DNA from: Isochrysis galbana
Lineage: Eukaryota; Haptophyta; Isochrysidales; Isochrysidaceae
Assembly: GCA_018136815.1 (NCBI GenBank)
Contig: CM030934.1
Location: 5,603,318 to 5,667,317 of the forward strand
Length of the DNA: 64,000 nt
Reading direction: 5' to 3'
A program made the position numbers and the translations under genes. The notes under the pieces are model-generated. The model had not been told where the DNA came from and searched no databases. It worked only from the letters and a program-made list of their open reading frames with translations. Shown in pieces: positions 15,187 through 25,871 of this stretch. Each line of letters begins with the position of its first letter. Position 1 is the first letter of the stretch.

Positions 15187-16714
15187 CTCCCCATCATTCT
15201 GTCGGGTCGTCGTGCTGCCTCTTTTCCATTGTCCAATGGCAATGGAGCTATAATCATGATATTTTTTGCTTAGTATACTTCCGTAGCTACAAATTCTCAA
15301 TAACAATCAATCACGACTTTTATGATTATGATTATGAATTATGATTCTCGAAATCAGCACTCGTGCTACTGCCGCATCCAAATAACAACCTATACGCCAC
15401 GCCTCTCTACCAACACGCGTCACTCGTTACTCGTTTCGCAACTAACAACTACGATTATACTTGGTTCATCCATCATCCATGGGGGGGCACGAACCCCGAA
15501 CACCCGCCCTCTCCACTCCTCCCCTGCCTAGATGTAGGCCGGTCACTCACGCTTTTTAACCACTATTTTCCACCTCTCCTGAGTGTCCAAGGCTTCCCAA
15601 GGGACCCTCCTCCCCCCCCCCCCCGACACCCCCTCCCCCCCCCGTGCGAACACCTCTACTAGAGGCCTCTACCCCACGAAATTCCATGACGTCGGTGAGT
15701 GACTCCCCCGCCTTGTCTGGCCTATGGAAGTCTATTTTGGGGGAATAGGAGGATCGCGCGCATGGGTGAATCAAAGCAGTGAATGTCGGGCGAATCCCCA
15801 TAACAAACGCGGAGGTTCCGCGTCGGCCGATCGCCTGCTGTCGGCCTCGCAATGGCTGCCAGCTGATGAGAGGCGACTTGCCTTCATTTGGTCTCCCTTC
15901 CCTCTGCGGTTTCTTCCCCTCCCGCGCCTTGCTTAGTTAGGAGCAGGTGCGAGGCGGCTTGGCCTTCATTTGTTGTCCTTCCCTCCGGTTTGTGGCTGCG
16001 TTACGTGAGAAAAAAGGCTACGCGGACACAATACCCCAAGCCCCAAGGCGAGAAGCGTTCAATCACCACCACCCAAGAGATGGAGTGTTGTATTTAGGCC
16101 TTTTGGCGTTTGGCGTGGGTCACCCAGGACCCAGGACCCAGCACCCAGCCAGGGCTGCAAGGAGGAACTACTACAACATCCCCGAGGGGTGTGGAGGGGC
16201 GGCGCACACCTGAGCGCGGCATGAGACTCGCTGGTGTGGCCTCCAAGGTGACGGGCAGGCTCGGCAGTTGGCAGCCCTCCGACCGGGGAGGCCGCCACCG
16301 TAGTTCTGAGATTCACTTGAAACACGAAAAAAAATCCCGTGGCAGTAGATCAATCAGCCCCTCCCTTTTACCGTTACAGTATTTGAATTGAATGACCTAT
16401 CATCTATCATCTAATTTGAGGCCTACACTTAAAATACAACCAGAGCCTTTAGTCCCAGCCCCTCGCCACTTGTACTTGCTCCTCCAGCCGCCACAGCGTA
16501 TTGGGAAAGAAGAACGAGGGCGGAGTAAGAGTCCGAGCACCAAGAGCTAGTATAACAGCGGGTACAAGTATAGTAGGAGGCGGCTAGTGAAAAAAATGTC
16601 CGACCGGCACGTATTCACCGTAGAAGTCGTAGGAGAAGGCGGACAAGCACCACAGCGAGAGGCGTTGCGACTGGGATATGTGTATCATCCTCTCGCCGCG
16701 TAGAGGGCTCGCGG
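15187..16714. other. Intergenic stretch, no gene seen
   Basis: AT-rich just after the cyclophilin stop (15240-15480), then C-rich runs (15610-15650). Around 16043-16075 a block (GAGAAGCGTTCAATCACCA) matches in inverse orientation the tandem repeat at 63080-63270. A heptamer-like CAGGACC/CAGCACC repeat lies at 16120-16155. Confidence 0.6.
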
Positions 16715-18328
16715 TCATGTAACGAATATTAGCGTGAGGCATGTGGGCATAATGATGAGACCTAGCAACAATTGGATGAGCGCGAGGACACGTGTGGCGT
16801 GCCACCGGTCTGTAGTTAGATAAACATAGGCCCCGCCTGGCACAATGTAGGTCACAATCGTCGAGCCCGTTGCGCCCACGGCGGCGAGGACAAGGCCGAG
16901 ACTTGTCACTTGGAGTGCCACGGCGGTGCTGGCAGCGAGAAAAAGCGCGGCGAACATGGGGCGGAGAATTTCGGGCCGTTGCGCCGACGCACTGAGCCAG
17001 GCGCCTACTTGCCAGGCCCGTCGTGTGGAGGTGTGCGGATGGCCCTCAGGCAGCACGCTGGCTTCTCGTGTGCGGTCGAGACTTCCGGCGATGCGGTTGG
17101 TGATCGAGAGTAGGCAAATGAGCGACGGGTGCGATTGGAGAGGGTAGGAGAGCGCAACGACAACTGAGAGGGTGAAGCGTGCAACGCCAAGGACTCGTGA
17201 GTGCGGATAGGAGGCGAGCAGATCTGAGCTGACTGAGTCGCCAAACGTGGTATAGCCCACTGCCGCAACAAGAGCATACTCAATAAGCGAGATACCCACC
17301 GAGCTGGCGACGACGCCGGTTACGCGTGCGCTGGTTGGGCGACCCATCTCGCCCGTCACAGAGAGGAGGTTCTGGTGGCAGGTAAACGCGAATATGAATA
17401 TTGGCAGCACGCGCACCGTGCGCGACCACGAGGTTCGTGCAACGAAGTGCAAATCACATCCCGATGAGGTGTTAGTAGTGGATAGAGCTGGCTGCGTTGG
17501 CGGGGCTATGGGCGGCGGGTAGTCTCTCAAGTGCGGCGGCGTACTGAACGCCGGTGGTGGGAGAGGTACGTAACGCACCGCGACGAGGTGTGATGCATTC
17601 GACCGATACATACGACTCGTGCCCGGGGCGCCGGTGTCCTCAGAAAATTGGCTTATGCACAGTGAGGGATCGCCCGCCATGCTCACAATGAGAGCCGTCA
17701 CGACGACGACGCATGCGAGGGCGAGGAGAGATGTGTGCCGGAGCGCATCCAATCGTTGAAGGAAAACGAGCGGCGAGACAAGCAAGGCCGCACAGATAAT
17801 CCATGTTCTTCGATCGATGAGCAAATCGGCAAAGCCCTCTGAAGCGGAACCGGACTGCACAGCGGGTAAGAAGGCTTCAAGTGCAAGCGGTATCGAGTCG
17901 CCGATCACGATTAGATAGGACGTGGCCACGCCAAAGCACTTGAGCAGAATGGCTGAGTCGACGACGACACCGCAGCCATGAAAGGCGCGCTCTGCAACAT
18001 TCCCGAGCGTCGGTTGATTGCCCACCCTCCGGCCGGCCTCGTGTAGCAGATAGAGCCCGAGCGCGGAGGCAGCGGCACAGCCGAGAAGCAGCGCAGCTCC
18101 GACGGCATACCCGCAATGTGCGATTGCACTGGGCAGCCCGAGCATACCTGCGCCCAGGATTGTGTTGGTCAAATTGAAGATGCTACCAAGTAGAGAAGCG
18201 GGACGGGCAGCGGGAGGAGAGGAGGAGGAGGAGGAGGAGGCTGAAGGGAAGAGAGCGAGCGACTCGGAGGGAGGGCGGGGATGAGGGGGCGAGGTGGAGA
18301 GCTCGAGAGAGGGGCGAGCCGTGCTCAT
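16715..18328 (-). CDS. Amino acid permease, AAAP/SLC38 (AVT-like) family, 537 aa
   Basis: Start placed at the ATG at 18328 (MSTARPSLEL); the upstream in-frame extension to 18517 is a translated purine/pyrimidine tract. The diagnostic first helix GSIFNLTNTILGAGMLGLPSA lies near residues 47-68, followed by about ten more hydrophobic segments, for example ALLLGCAAASALGLYLL, ILLKCFGVATSYLIVIGDSIP, VLPIFIFAFTCHQNLL and SVVVALSYPLQSHPSLI. A polar insert of about 75 residues, probably luminal or cytosolic, sits between the middle helices. The family consists of proton- or sodium-coupled amino-acid transporters of plasma membrane, vacuole or lysosome; substrate is not predictable. The frame is open from start to stop without an intron, unlike most neighbours. 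Confidence 0.9.
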   Translation of the reverse strand: MSTARPSLELSTSPPHPRPPSESLALFPSASSSSSSSPPAARPASLLGSIFNLTNTILGAGMLGLPSAIAHCGYAVGAALLLGCAAASALGLYLLHEAGRRVGNQPTLGNVAERAFHGCGVVVDSAILLKCFGVATSYLIVIGDSIPLALEAFLPAVQSGSASEGFADLLIDRRTWIICAALLVSPLVFLQRLDALRHTSLLALACVVVVTALIVSMAGDPSLCISQFSEDTGAPGTSRMYRSNASHLVAVRYVPLPPPAFSTPPHLRDYPPPIAPPTQPALSTTNTSSGCDLHFVARTSWSRTVRVLPIFIFAFTCHQNLLSVTGEMGRPTSARVTGVVASSVGISLIEYALVAAVGYTTFGDSVSSDLLASYPHSRVLGVARFTLSVVVALSYPLQSHPSLICLLSITNRIAGSLDRTREASVLPEGHPHTSTRRAWQVGAWLSASAQRPEILRPMFAALFLAASTAVALQVTSLGLVLAAVGATGSTIVTYIVPGGAYVYLTTDRWHATRVLALIQLLLGLIIMPTCLTLIFVT

Positions 18329-19119
18329 CCGGGAGGGCTGGAGGGGCGATGACAAGGAGGGGGGGGGGGGAGAGAAAAGGCGGGGACGGGAGGGGGGGGG
18401 TAGCGTGGAAGAGGGAGAGGGAGGGGGAGAGAGAGAGGGCAGAGAGCCGGCTGCGCCACACCGCCCCGTGTTACGGGGGCGGATAGGCACTCCCACTCTC
18501 ACGATATTGTGACTCAATCTGTCTCACTGTTGGAAATCAATCTCACTATAGCTCTTTTAGTAAATCACGTGAGGAGAAGACGCACTCTGCAGTCCCGTCC
18601 CATTTTTATCTATTGTACACGTGAACCCCACGTTGATTGAGGAGGTGATGCCGGTCGCTGGTGACAAACGACAAGCGGGTCGGACAGACAGATCGGTGTC
18701 ACGGCATCGAAGCTAGGAAGCAACCGCTCCCGCCTCCTCTTTCCAGATGGCTCCATGGCCCCCACGCTACGCGACAACATGTTCCACTTTTTCTACTTTC
18801 GGCTGGCGTTCCCTCGCGTGTTGGGTCAGGCCAGAGTTTCGCAAAATTTTTTGTAAAATTTGGGTCCGTCAACGAAATAAAAGTTTTGACCGAAATTTGG
18901 GTGGGATTTGGTTGGGGCAACGGGACCCCGCAGCCACGGCAGCGAAATTTGGGCGTGTTGGACTGGAGCGATGTGCGGCCCGCCGGCATTCGGCAGGAGC
19001 GGGAGCGGGAGGCCTCAGGAAGCGGCCACGACGCGGCGCGGTGCAAGGCGAGGGCGGCGACGAGTGCGGCAATGGTAGCTCGGAGCAGCACTCCCATGAT
19101 CCTCTCCCGGATGAGGTGA

Positions 19120-19482
19120 TTGAGTTGGACGAGATGGGCGATGGGGGAAGAGAGCGCATTGTCGTGCACGAACAACGACGACGACAGCGACGTATCGGAA
19201 GAGGTAGAGGTAGTAGAGGAGGAGGAGGAGGAGGAGACCAGCTCAGAGGACGAGCTCGAAAGGGAGATGCAGGAGGATGGGACGACACGGGAAGACAGAG
19301 AACGACGCAGCCGTGCAGGTGGAGGTACGGAAGGCCAGGCCACACCCTCCTCGTCCCCATCCCCATCTGCGCAGGCGACCTTCTTGCCAGGACAACTTGC
19401 AATTCACATATCGGTGGGCGAGTACGAAGTGGCTGAGGCAGCTCGCGACGACGGCCGGGTGGCTCTCAGGTTTGACTTGTAG
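19120..19482 (+). CDS. Uncertain acidic low-complexity ORF, 120 aa
   Basis: The product has a run of acidic residues (VEVVEEEEEEETSSEDELE) followed by a short mixed tail ending in ISVGEYEVAEAARDDGRVALRFDL. No domain is recognised. Alternative frames on both strands are also open here because of the repetitive composition, so this may be chance or one exon of an unresolved gene. Confidence 0.25.
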   Translation: MSWTRWAMGEESALSCTNNDDDSDVSEEVEVVEEEEEEETSSEDELEREMQEDGTTREDRERRSRAGGGTEGQATPSSSPSPSAQATFLPGQLAIHISVGEYEVAEAARDDGRVALRFDL

Positions 19483-20599
19483 AGCAGTGTGATGAACAAT
19501 GTGATGCTGCCATTTCTATCAAGAGGATGCAACCTCAGGTTTGGTTGTTTTGCTTACAATTGTCCGTGAAATGTATAATATAGAAATTAGAACTCACCCC
19601 CCCCCCTTCCCCCCCTCGCCCTTTGCCCTCCCCCTTCCCCCTCGTACTCTCCCCCCCCCCGCCGGTACTACGAGAGGCGGAGGCGCTGCCGTCTCTGCGG
19701 AGTTTCACCAAAAGGCCCCATCTCAAGTCGGTGAAGGCTATGTATGCGAAAGTATACATGTACAGTGTCAACAAGTCAATTCTTAAGCAGCTTGGATTAA
19801 TGGGTCCTAGGTGGTATTATGTCTCGAGGAGAGATGATGCACATAGGAGGGATGTGCACACGGCTGGCGGCGCCGCACGTGCCGCGTAGATATGGAATCT
19901 ATCAGTCTTGAGCGGTACGGGCAACGATGTCTTGCGCGTGCACGGCCAATGAGGCTCTGAAAAAGTTTTGGGCGGAGGAGGTGATGCCAACACGACAAAC
20001 ACTTGGCGGTGAGCACACACGAACGTTTGCTGGACATGTTTTGTGGGAGGTGCGCATGGCCGACGCTCTAACACAGCAAGTTTCCAATGTTACCGGCCTT
20101 ACTCTTTCGATATTGCATGCTTGGATCTTGGATAGCGATCCTTAGGGCCTGTCACATTGTGTAGGTAGTGTGTGTTTTTGTGGGTGTTTGTGTTTCGTAA
20201 CGGGGTTTATATGGGCATTAGGTGTAGAAAAAGGCAATGTGGGGGGCTAAAAAAAGGGAACCTGCGGAGAGGAGCCATTTATTTTCGTAGACATATACTA
20301 AGATGACTCCTTACGACAATGTCTTCGAGTTGTTATCGCTTTGCATCACTAAGCTATCTCTTATTCTCCAGAGGTTCATTCTACAACAAGGGAAAATGAA
20401 TGACAATGACGTCAACAAAATGATGCTTGATATTCAAGATATTAAGACACAGTCCTCGGTGGTATAGAAAAATCACAATCTCACAGAAACAGAAAACAAG
20501 AGAGACGGAGGAGAAACAAACAGGGGTGGGGGTGGGGGGCTTCCCGTATGTATTGTAGTGGTCGAGCGAGGGAGGAGAGAGAGAGAACGACGGCGGAAT

Positions 20600-20672
20600 C
20601 GTAGAGCAAATCGGCAAAGGCCCTCTGACGCGGCACCGGACTGCACAGCGGATAAGAAGGCCTGTGAAAGTG
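20600..20672 (+). repeat. Partial copy of amino-acid permease coding sequence
   Basis: The block containing GCAAATCGGCAAAG.CCCTCTGA.GCGG and CCGGACTGCACAGCGG.TAAGAAGGC is nearly identical to 17820-17873 inside the permease gene, in the same orientation. It lies about 75 bp upstream of the mitochondrial-carrier start, probably in its promoter or 5' UTR. Confidence 0.8.
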
Positions 20673-20744
20673 AAACCCTGTGAAATCCCTCAAAAGCAAG
20701 GTGATCATCGGTCTCTCGGTTGCCTCTCCGCTGTCCATTCGTAG

Positions 20745-21584
20745 ATGCCGCTCTCTCCGCTGGTGGAGGAGGTCTTCGCCTCGGCGCTCTCCGGGCTCGC
20801 CTGCGTCACGCTCGGCCACCCGCTCGACTGTATCAAGGTGAGGCAGCAGACGGGGGGCAGCGCACGCTCGGCGCTTCAAATCGCGCGTCAGATGCTTGCG
20901 GAGCAGGGGCTCTCCGCCTTCAGCCGAGGGATGGGCCCGCCGCTGCTCTCCGCCGTGCTGATGAATACTCTCATGTTCGTCGGCTTCGCCGAGGCTCGAC
21001 GTCGCATGCCTGCTGAAATCCAGGCGAGCACAGCAGGCGCTCTGCTCGCTGGCGCCCTCTCAGGTATCGCCACCTCCTATGTCAGCACGCCTTTCGACTG
21101 GCTCAAGGTGCAGGCGCAGGTGCGTGGCGAGCGCACCATCCAGCTCTTCCGCGCCACGGTCACACGCTCCCCATCGCGCCTCTTCACCGGCCACTGGGCC
21201 AATGTGGCGCGCGAGGGCGTCTTCACTGCAATCTACCTGGGCCTCTACGACCGCATCCGCGCCACCTTCTCGCCGCCCGGGCCCGACGGAGTGGCAACGC
21301 ACATGCCGCTAGCGATGGTGGTCGCGGCCTCCGCAAGTACTGGTGGCCTGGCCTGGCTGGCGTGCTACCCGTTCGATAGCGTCAAGACCGTTCAGCAAGC
21401 GACGCGCGCATCCGACCCGCCGGCAAGGAGCACCCTGCGTGGCGCGATTCAAGCTCTGCGTGGCAAGGGAGGCTGGGGGGCATTCTATCACGGGGCTGGG
21501 GCCTCCGTCACGCGTGCTTGCATCGTGACCTCCTCGCGCATCGTCGCCTATGAGTATGCGAAGGCTGCGCTGAAGATTGTTTAG
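20745..21584 (+). CDS. Mitochondrial carrier family (SLC25) protein, 279 aa
   Basis: Three tandem modules of about 90 residues are visible, each with the Px(D/E)xx(K/R) signature: GHPLDCIKVRQQT (near residue 22), STPFDWLKVQAQV (near 115) and CYPFDSVKTVQQA (near 207). Six transmembrane helices and a length of 279 aa fit the family exactly, and the gene is intronless. The first motif (PLDCIKVRQQ) and overall style are closest to the carnitine/acylcarnitine and basic-amino-acid carrier branch, but substrate contact residues were not resolved, so the substrate is left open. It acts in the inner mitochondrial membrane (possibly another organelle). Confidence 0.93.
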   Translation: MPLSPLVEEVFASALSGLACVTLGHPLDCIKVRQQTGGSARSALQIARQMLAEQGLSAFSRGMGPPLLSAVLMNTLMFVGFAEARRRMPAEIQASTAGALLAGALSGIATSYVSTPFDWLKVQAQVRGERTIQLFRATVTRSPSRLFTGHWANVAREGVFTAIYLGLYDRIRATFSPPGPDGVATHMPLAMVVAASASTGGLAWLACYPFDSVKTVQQATRASDPPARSTLRGAIQALRGKGGWGAFYHGAGASVTRACIVTSSRIVAYEYAKAALKIV

Positions 21585-23871
21585 TATTTTTTGTACGTAC
21601 CTATTGTCATAATTGGGGACAAGGGGGAGGCGCCTCGTCCCCTCCGGGCACTGACTCTCCTCTCGGGGGCCGTTGGCGGCCGTCGGCCGTCAGCAGCCGC
21701 TCTCATTCTCATAGGGCGATCGTACGATCGTACGCGGAAACTCCATCATATTTTGACCGTGAGTGTGGTGTGAAGGGGGAGCCTAAGACCCCCTAGGGAG
21801 GAGGGGCTAGGGCCCACCTGCTGTCGCGGCTTTCCGGCAAAAACATGGTGCGCCGCGAGCCCCCCCCCCTGCTCTTGCCCTTGTGCCCCTAGTCCCTTGT
21901 CCCTTGTTTGTCCCTTGTCCCGACTTCTCGCTCACGCTTGAACTCAATACCAGTGGGGAGTGGGGCGAGCTGCGGCTCGGTCCCCGGGGCGTCCGGCCGA
22001 AACGAGATATGAAGCAACGGACACCCGCCGTCGCGGTCGGACGGGCGGATCGCGCATATCTGACGACGCCGGCCAGGCGACCGGTGGCCGGTGGCTCCCA
22101 TCCACCCACTGTGCTGGTGAGGCGCCCCATGGTCATGCACTGAATGGGCCGTCGCGAGTCACCAGGCGTCCCGTGGGCCCTGGGCGCCCCGTCCCCGGCC
22201 CCGCGTGAGAGCCTGAGATAATGGTGTATAGAATGACTTGCCCTACAACTATTGTTAAAACAATAGGGTGCCACGCGCGCCGCTCCCCTCCTCTCCTGCC
22301 GCCACCCCCGCCGCGACGGACGATCGAGCCATGCTCGACCCCGCGCACTCGAAGCGCCCGCGAAAGGGTGATCCCCCGACCAAGGTGCGCACGAGGCACG
22401 CCCCGTGCCCCCACCCGACAGCTGAGCACAAGCGGGCACAGCATGGCCAGCATGGCCCACACAACACGCACAACGCACAACCCACATCTCCTTCCTGACA
22501 GCAAAGGCCACCTGTCACGGATGTCCCGCCGTCCTCTCCTGTATTTACTTTCTAAGTTCTAAGTCTCGTGAGGTCTCTCTCTTCACGTGAGGAGAGGCGA
22601 CGGGCCCCCTCTCTTCCTCTTCTCTTTCTCTTTCCCTTTTTTCCCTTCCTCTTCCTCACGCGCCCACTCTGTTTACGTTGGTTTCCTACGTGTTACCGTG
22701 AGTGTGCGTGAGATAGTGGTGTTCAGGGGTTCCCCGGCCGACTATGGCGCGATGCGCGCGGGCGGCGGCGGCGATTGGCGTGGCTGCTCGGGCTGCATAT
22801 TTGGATATGGTGCCAGGTGGGGCCTTCTATCCCAGTGGAAGACCGAGAAAGCGCCGTCAGCGCGCTCGGTAGCGGCGGGAAGTTGGGTACTCGAGCGCAT
22901 CTCGGTACGTTAACGTTGACGCGGTTCCTGCGCCAACGCCGATATTCGACAAGATGTGCGAGGCTGGAGAGGGCAATTGGCTCGGCAACTAGGGCAGCAT
23001 ATCTTGATTTGACGTTTTGTGCTGTCACTAGTTGAAATGGATAAAAAGACCATGCCGTCCGCCCGGTCGCGGTGCCAAATTAGCCGCTCTAGCCCTCGGT
23101 GACTAGTGGTTCACGTAAGCGTCTTGAGTTTTGTGATACTTTTGTACACATTGAAGTGCAAAATTACGAGTTTGACTGATTGATGGTCCAGTGTGCATAG
23201 AACCACGCCTTGTGGACTTAGTGAGTTGGCGTCACAAGCTTCCTCGCTCTTCGATGTTTGTGCCTCGCATGAAAGGCCTCACTAAAAATATACCGGAGGG
23301 GGACCCGATTGTATTTCGCGCACCGTCTTCGAAGGTCTGAAATTCGGTATTTTTCGAAAATTTCGCCGGAGAACACCCCAATTTTTTGCTGATCCATCCT
23401 TCCGGAACCTATAGGGAGCTTATTTAGCCCTTCATTTATACCCATTGCAGCTGGTGCCCTCCGCACCCCCATAGTGAGTGGCCGGGCTAGCATAAGGGGG
23501 AAGGGTGCTTGCGCTTGCCGCGGCAGGGAGTCCTGTCTTGAGTGAGCGCTAGTCCCGTTCCTTTGCCGCGCCGCGACCCATAAGAAAAATTTGTTAAAAA
23601 TTAAAATTATTGCATGTTTACGTAATTGAAGGGAACCGCAGAGAAACCAGTCGACATGCGCACGCACGGCGTCCCCGCGGAGGACCCGATGCACATCGGC
23701 ACGCACGGCGTGCACCTGGTGTAATTGTGATATTGCACCCAGGGACTGAATGCCGGAATTACCAGCCTAAACCTGAAAGCGCGCGCCGTAGGTGTTAAAC
23801 ATCGAGAACGGATCATCATGTGTGAATATTGTTGTATAAATAACTATGGACATTTGATGGCTCCATTCGAT

Positions 23872-23902
23872 TGATGTCCCATGATTGACGGAACGACACC
23901 TG
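23872..23902 (+). repeat. Short dispersed repeat shared with the Tc1-like element
   Basis: TGATGTCCCATGATTGACGG and the following AACGACACCT match 48569-48600 with about two mismatches, same orientation. The second copy lies inside the inverted-repeat element at 47907-48774, so this may be a remnant of a related element. Confidence 0.7.
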
Positions 23903-23956
23903 AGTAGGGCTGAATAACAGTCGTCAAAAATCTCTGATCTCTGTCTTCTTAATTAT

Positions 23957-24090
23957 TTGAAACTGCAGTGGGGGAAGGCGTTGGGGGTGGAGGGAAGGGA
24001 GATCAGGGCGGTGGCGGTAGTAGGGTAGATAGTGCCCGGTCCGCAATAGGTGTTAGCCCCGAATCTTCAGATATTTTTTGACACTGCAGT
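23957..24090 (-). repeat. Dispersed repeat family, partial copy with flanking 10-bp direct repeat
   Basis: Reads toward the family end ...GTGTTAGCCCCGAATCTTCAGAT, as in the copies at 27650-27910 and 54310-54545. ACTGCAGTGG occurs on both sides of the copy, a candidate target-site duplication, although the sequence is itself almost palindromic. Confidence 0.55.
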
Positions 24091-24342
24091 GGCAGGAGGA
24101 GGAGGAGCAGCAGCAGCGGGCCGTACTAGGGCTAGTTTTGTAAAGGGGGCGGCTGGGTGTGGCGGCGGGCGGGGGGCGGCGGTGAGGGGATGATGGGGTG
24201 ATGTCTGCTCTCGCCGAGAGAGAGAAGATGGACTCAAATATTGTAAATAGAGCGAAGATGGACTCTCAAATGGATAGAGAAGAGTGCCACACTAGAAGCA
24301 GAGAAGAAGAGCGCGCGGCGGTGGGGGCGGTGGGGGTGGGGG

Positions 24343-25871
24343 ATGTCTGCTGCGGGCGGCGGCGGTCTAGTGCTGCGCGGCGAGCTCTTCAAGTCTGGGG
24401 AGGGCAACTCGATCTTCAAGCTGCGCTGGTTCGAGCTCTTCGCCCACGGGGAGCTCCGCTGGTCCGAGGCCGAGGGAGCGCCAGGCAGAGGACTCTCAGA
24501 GCTCTCGGGACTCTCGGTTCACTTGGGGCCTGAAGAGTCCAGAGGTGGAGAGGAGAGGTATGGCTTCCAGCTAGTGCCTCGCGGCGGGATGCGCGTCTAT
24601 TCGCTGCAGGCCTCGTCCGCTGAGGAGCGTCGTCTCTGGGTTGACGCGCTCGAGAGCGTCGCAAACCCTCACGTGCTGCGCTCGGCGCTCGGAGGGAACT
24701 ACAGGGTCGTCTGCATGCAGAGGCCTTCGCCGCCTGCGCATTGGGGGATCGATCTGGGCTCGGCGATCGGTCTGCCGTGCGTGACTGTGCTCGAGGTCTC
24801 GGGGGATGAGGCGCGCGCCGCGGGACTTCTCGCCGGCGACGTCGTCCTAGCGCTCGGGCCGACGGTGCTGAGGACCGCCGCTGTCGCGCAAAAGGCCTTC
24901 CGAGAGGCGAGTGGGCTCATCACGCTACGTCTCTCGACACGAAACCGTGAGATCACGCTTTGCAAGCGGGAGGGTGTCGCCGGTATCGCGTGCATCGAGC
25001 CACCCACCGGAGTCGGTGCCATTGTCTGCCAGCTGCTCGAAGGGTCGGCTGGCGCCGAGAGCGGGCTTCATGTGAGTAGCGCGCCACCTTCCTCATGCCG
25101 TGTGGTGCCTCCCGTCGCTCGCTGCGTACGAGCGAGGCCGTCGCGTATGGTCTAAGAGGCACCCTTTCGGCGCTCGCTCGCCGCGTTCTCCATGTCGACG
25201 CGTTTCCCCCCTTTCAGGTGGGCGACCGGCTGCTGGCCATCAACGGGAAGCTGGTGACCGACGGCCACGAGCAGTTTTCGAAGCGGATCCAGCAGTCGCC
25301 ACCGGAAGTGCGTCTGGTCGTGTCCGGCTTCACCTCGGTGAGTGCTGGCTTGCCTGTGCCTCGGAGCTGCCGTCACAGCCAAAGAGCTGCCGCCCGGAGC
25401 ATGGCATCATCTCACGCGTGGGGCGCCTTGCAAGTCGCAAGGGGGTCACAGCCTCGCCTGTCTTGGCAGACTCGCCTTGGGCCCCATGACGTAATTCTAT
25501 TCACCTCCGCCCACCCTTGCCTCCAGGCTCACACCCTGCACAAGGACGCAGAGGGCGTGCTGGGCATCCGCTTGTGCCCCGGCGCACCTGTAGGCTCGCC
25601 GCCAGTCTTATCCGATGTGCAGCGGGGATCGTCGGCCTGGCAGGCGGGTCTGCGCGCAGGCGATGTCCTCGTGTCGGTAGACAACAACGTCGTTTTTGAC
25701 GCGGACACGGCGATGCAGTCCATTGCTCGCTCACGGCGCGCCCTGCCCGTGGTGATTCTGAGGCCATGCCCCGGAGACGGCGACAGTGGCAGCGGCAGCG
25801 CGGCCTGTGGGACGGCGCCTGCGACTAGAAGCGTCCCACAGGTCCAAGTAGCAGCAAGTAGGCAGAGGTGA
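24343..25871 (+). CDS. PH domain plus three PDZ domains scaffold protein, 3 exons, 397 aa
   Basis: Exons 24343-25071, 25218-25337 and 25527-25871 join in phase 0 (donors GTGAGT and GTGAGT; acceptors TTTCAG and CTCCAG). Residues about 8-110 form a PH domain, LRGELFKSGEGNSIFKLRWFEL... to RRLWVDALESV. Three PDZ-like modules follow: about 133-205 (WGIDLGSAIGLPCVTVLEV...AAGLLAGDVVLAL), about 215-282 (IACIEPPTGVGAIVCQLL...GDRLLAINGKLV, built across the first intron) and about 290-372 (GVLGIRLCP...AGLRAGDVLVSVDNNVV). PH domains bind phosphoinositides; PDZ domains bind C-terminal tails, so a membrane-associated adaptor is likely. The start is the ATG directly before the PH domain; an upstream ATG (24198) is in another frame. 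Confidence 0.85.

Larger units (their letters stand above)
18329..20744. other. Intergenic stretch between divergent permease and carrier genes
   Basis: Contains the permease 5' flank (purine-rich, 18340-18440), one uncertain acidic ORF, C-runs at 19597-19665, an AT-rich zone 20140-20480, and at 20600-20672 a short copy of permease coding sequence. No other gene is seen. Confidence 0.55.
21585..24342. other. Repeat-rich intergenic stretch
   Basis: No recognisable gene. It has a perfect 8-bp-arm hairpin at about 22239-22256 (CTATTGTT AA AACAATAG), pyrimidine-rich tracts (22590-22670), and an AT-rich region from 23100. A short block at 23872-23902 is shared with 48569-48600. A partial copy of the dispersed 'TCTTCAGA' repeat family lies at 23955-24090. 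Confidence 0.5.

Noticed and set aside
18699-19343. A 214-codon minus-strand ORF
   Set aside because: It overlaps an acidic ORF on the other strand and is mainly Ser repeats from a low-complexity tract; neither reading has a domain.
22238-22257. Hairpin CTATTGTT-AA-AACAATAG as a bacterial-type terminator
   Set aside because: The setting is eukaryotic and no gene ends there; a decayed transposon end is more likely, but no partner end was proved.
21593-22265. Possible transposon between CCTATTGTCATAATTGGGG and the hairpin at 22240
   Set aside because: The two ends match only over about 8 bases and no target duplication was found.
21807-22511. A 234-codon minus-strand ORF
   Set aside because: Gly/Arg/Ala-rich composition, no domain, and open frames on both strands at the same place suggest chance in GC-rich DNA.
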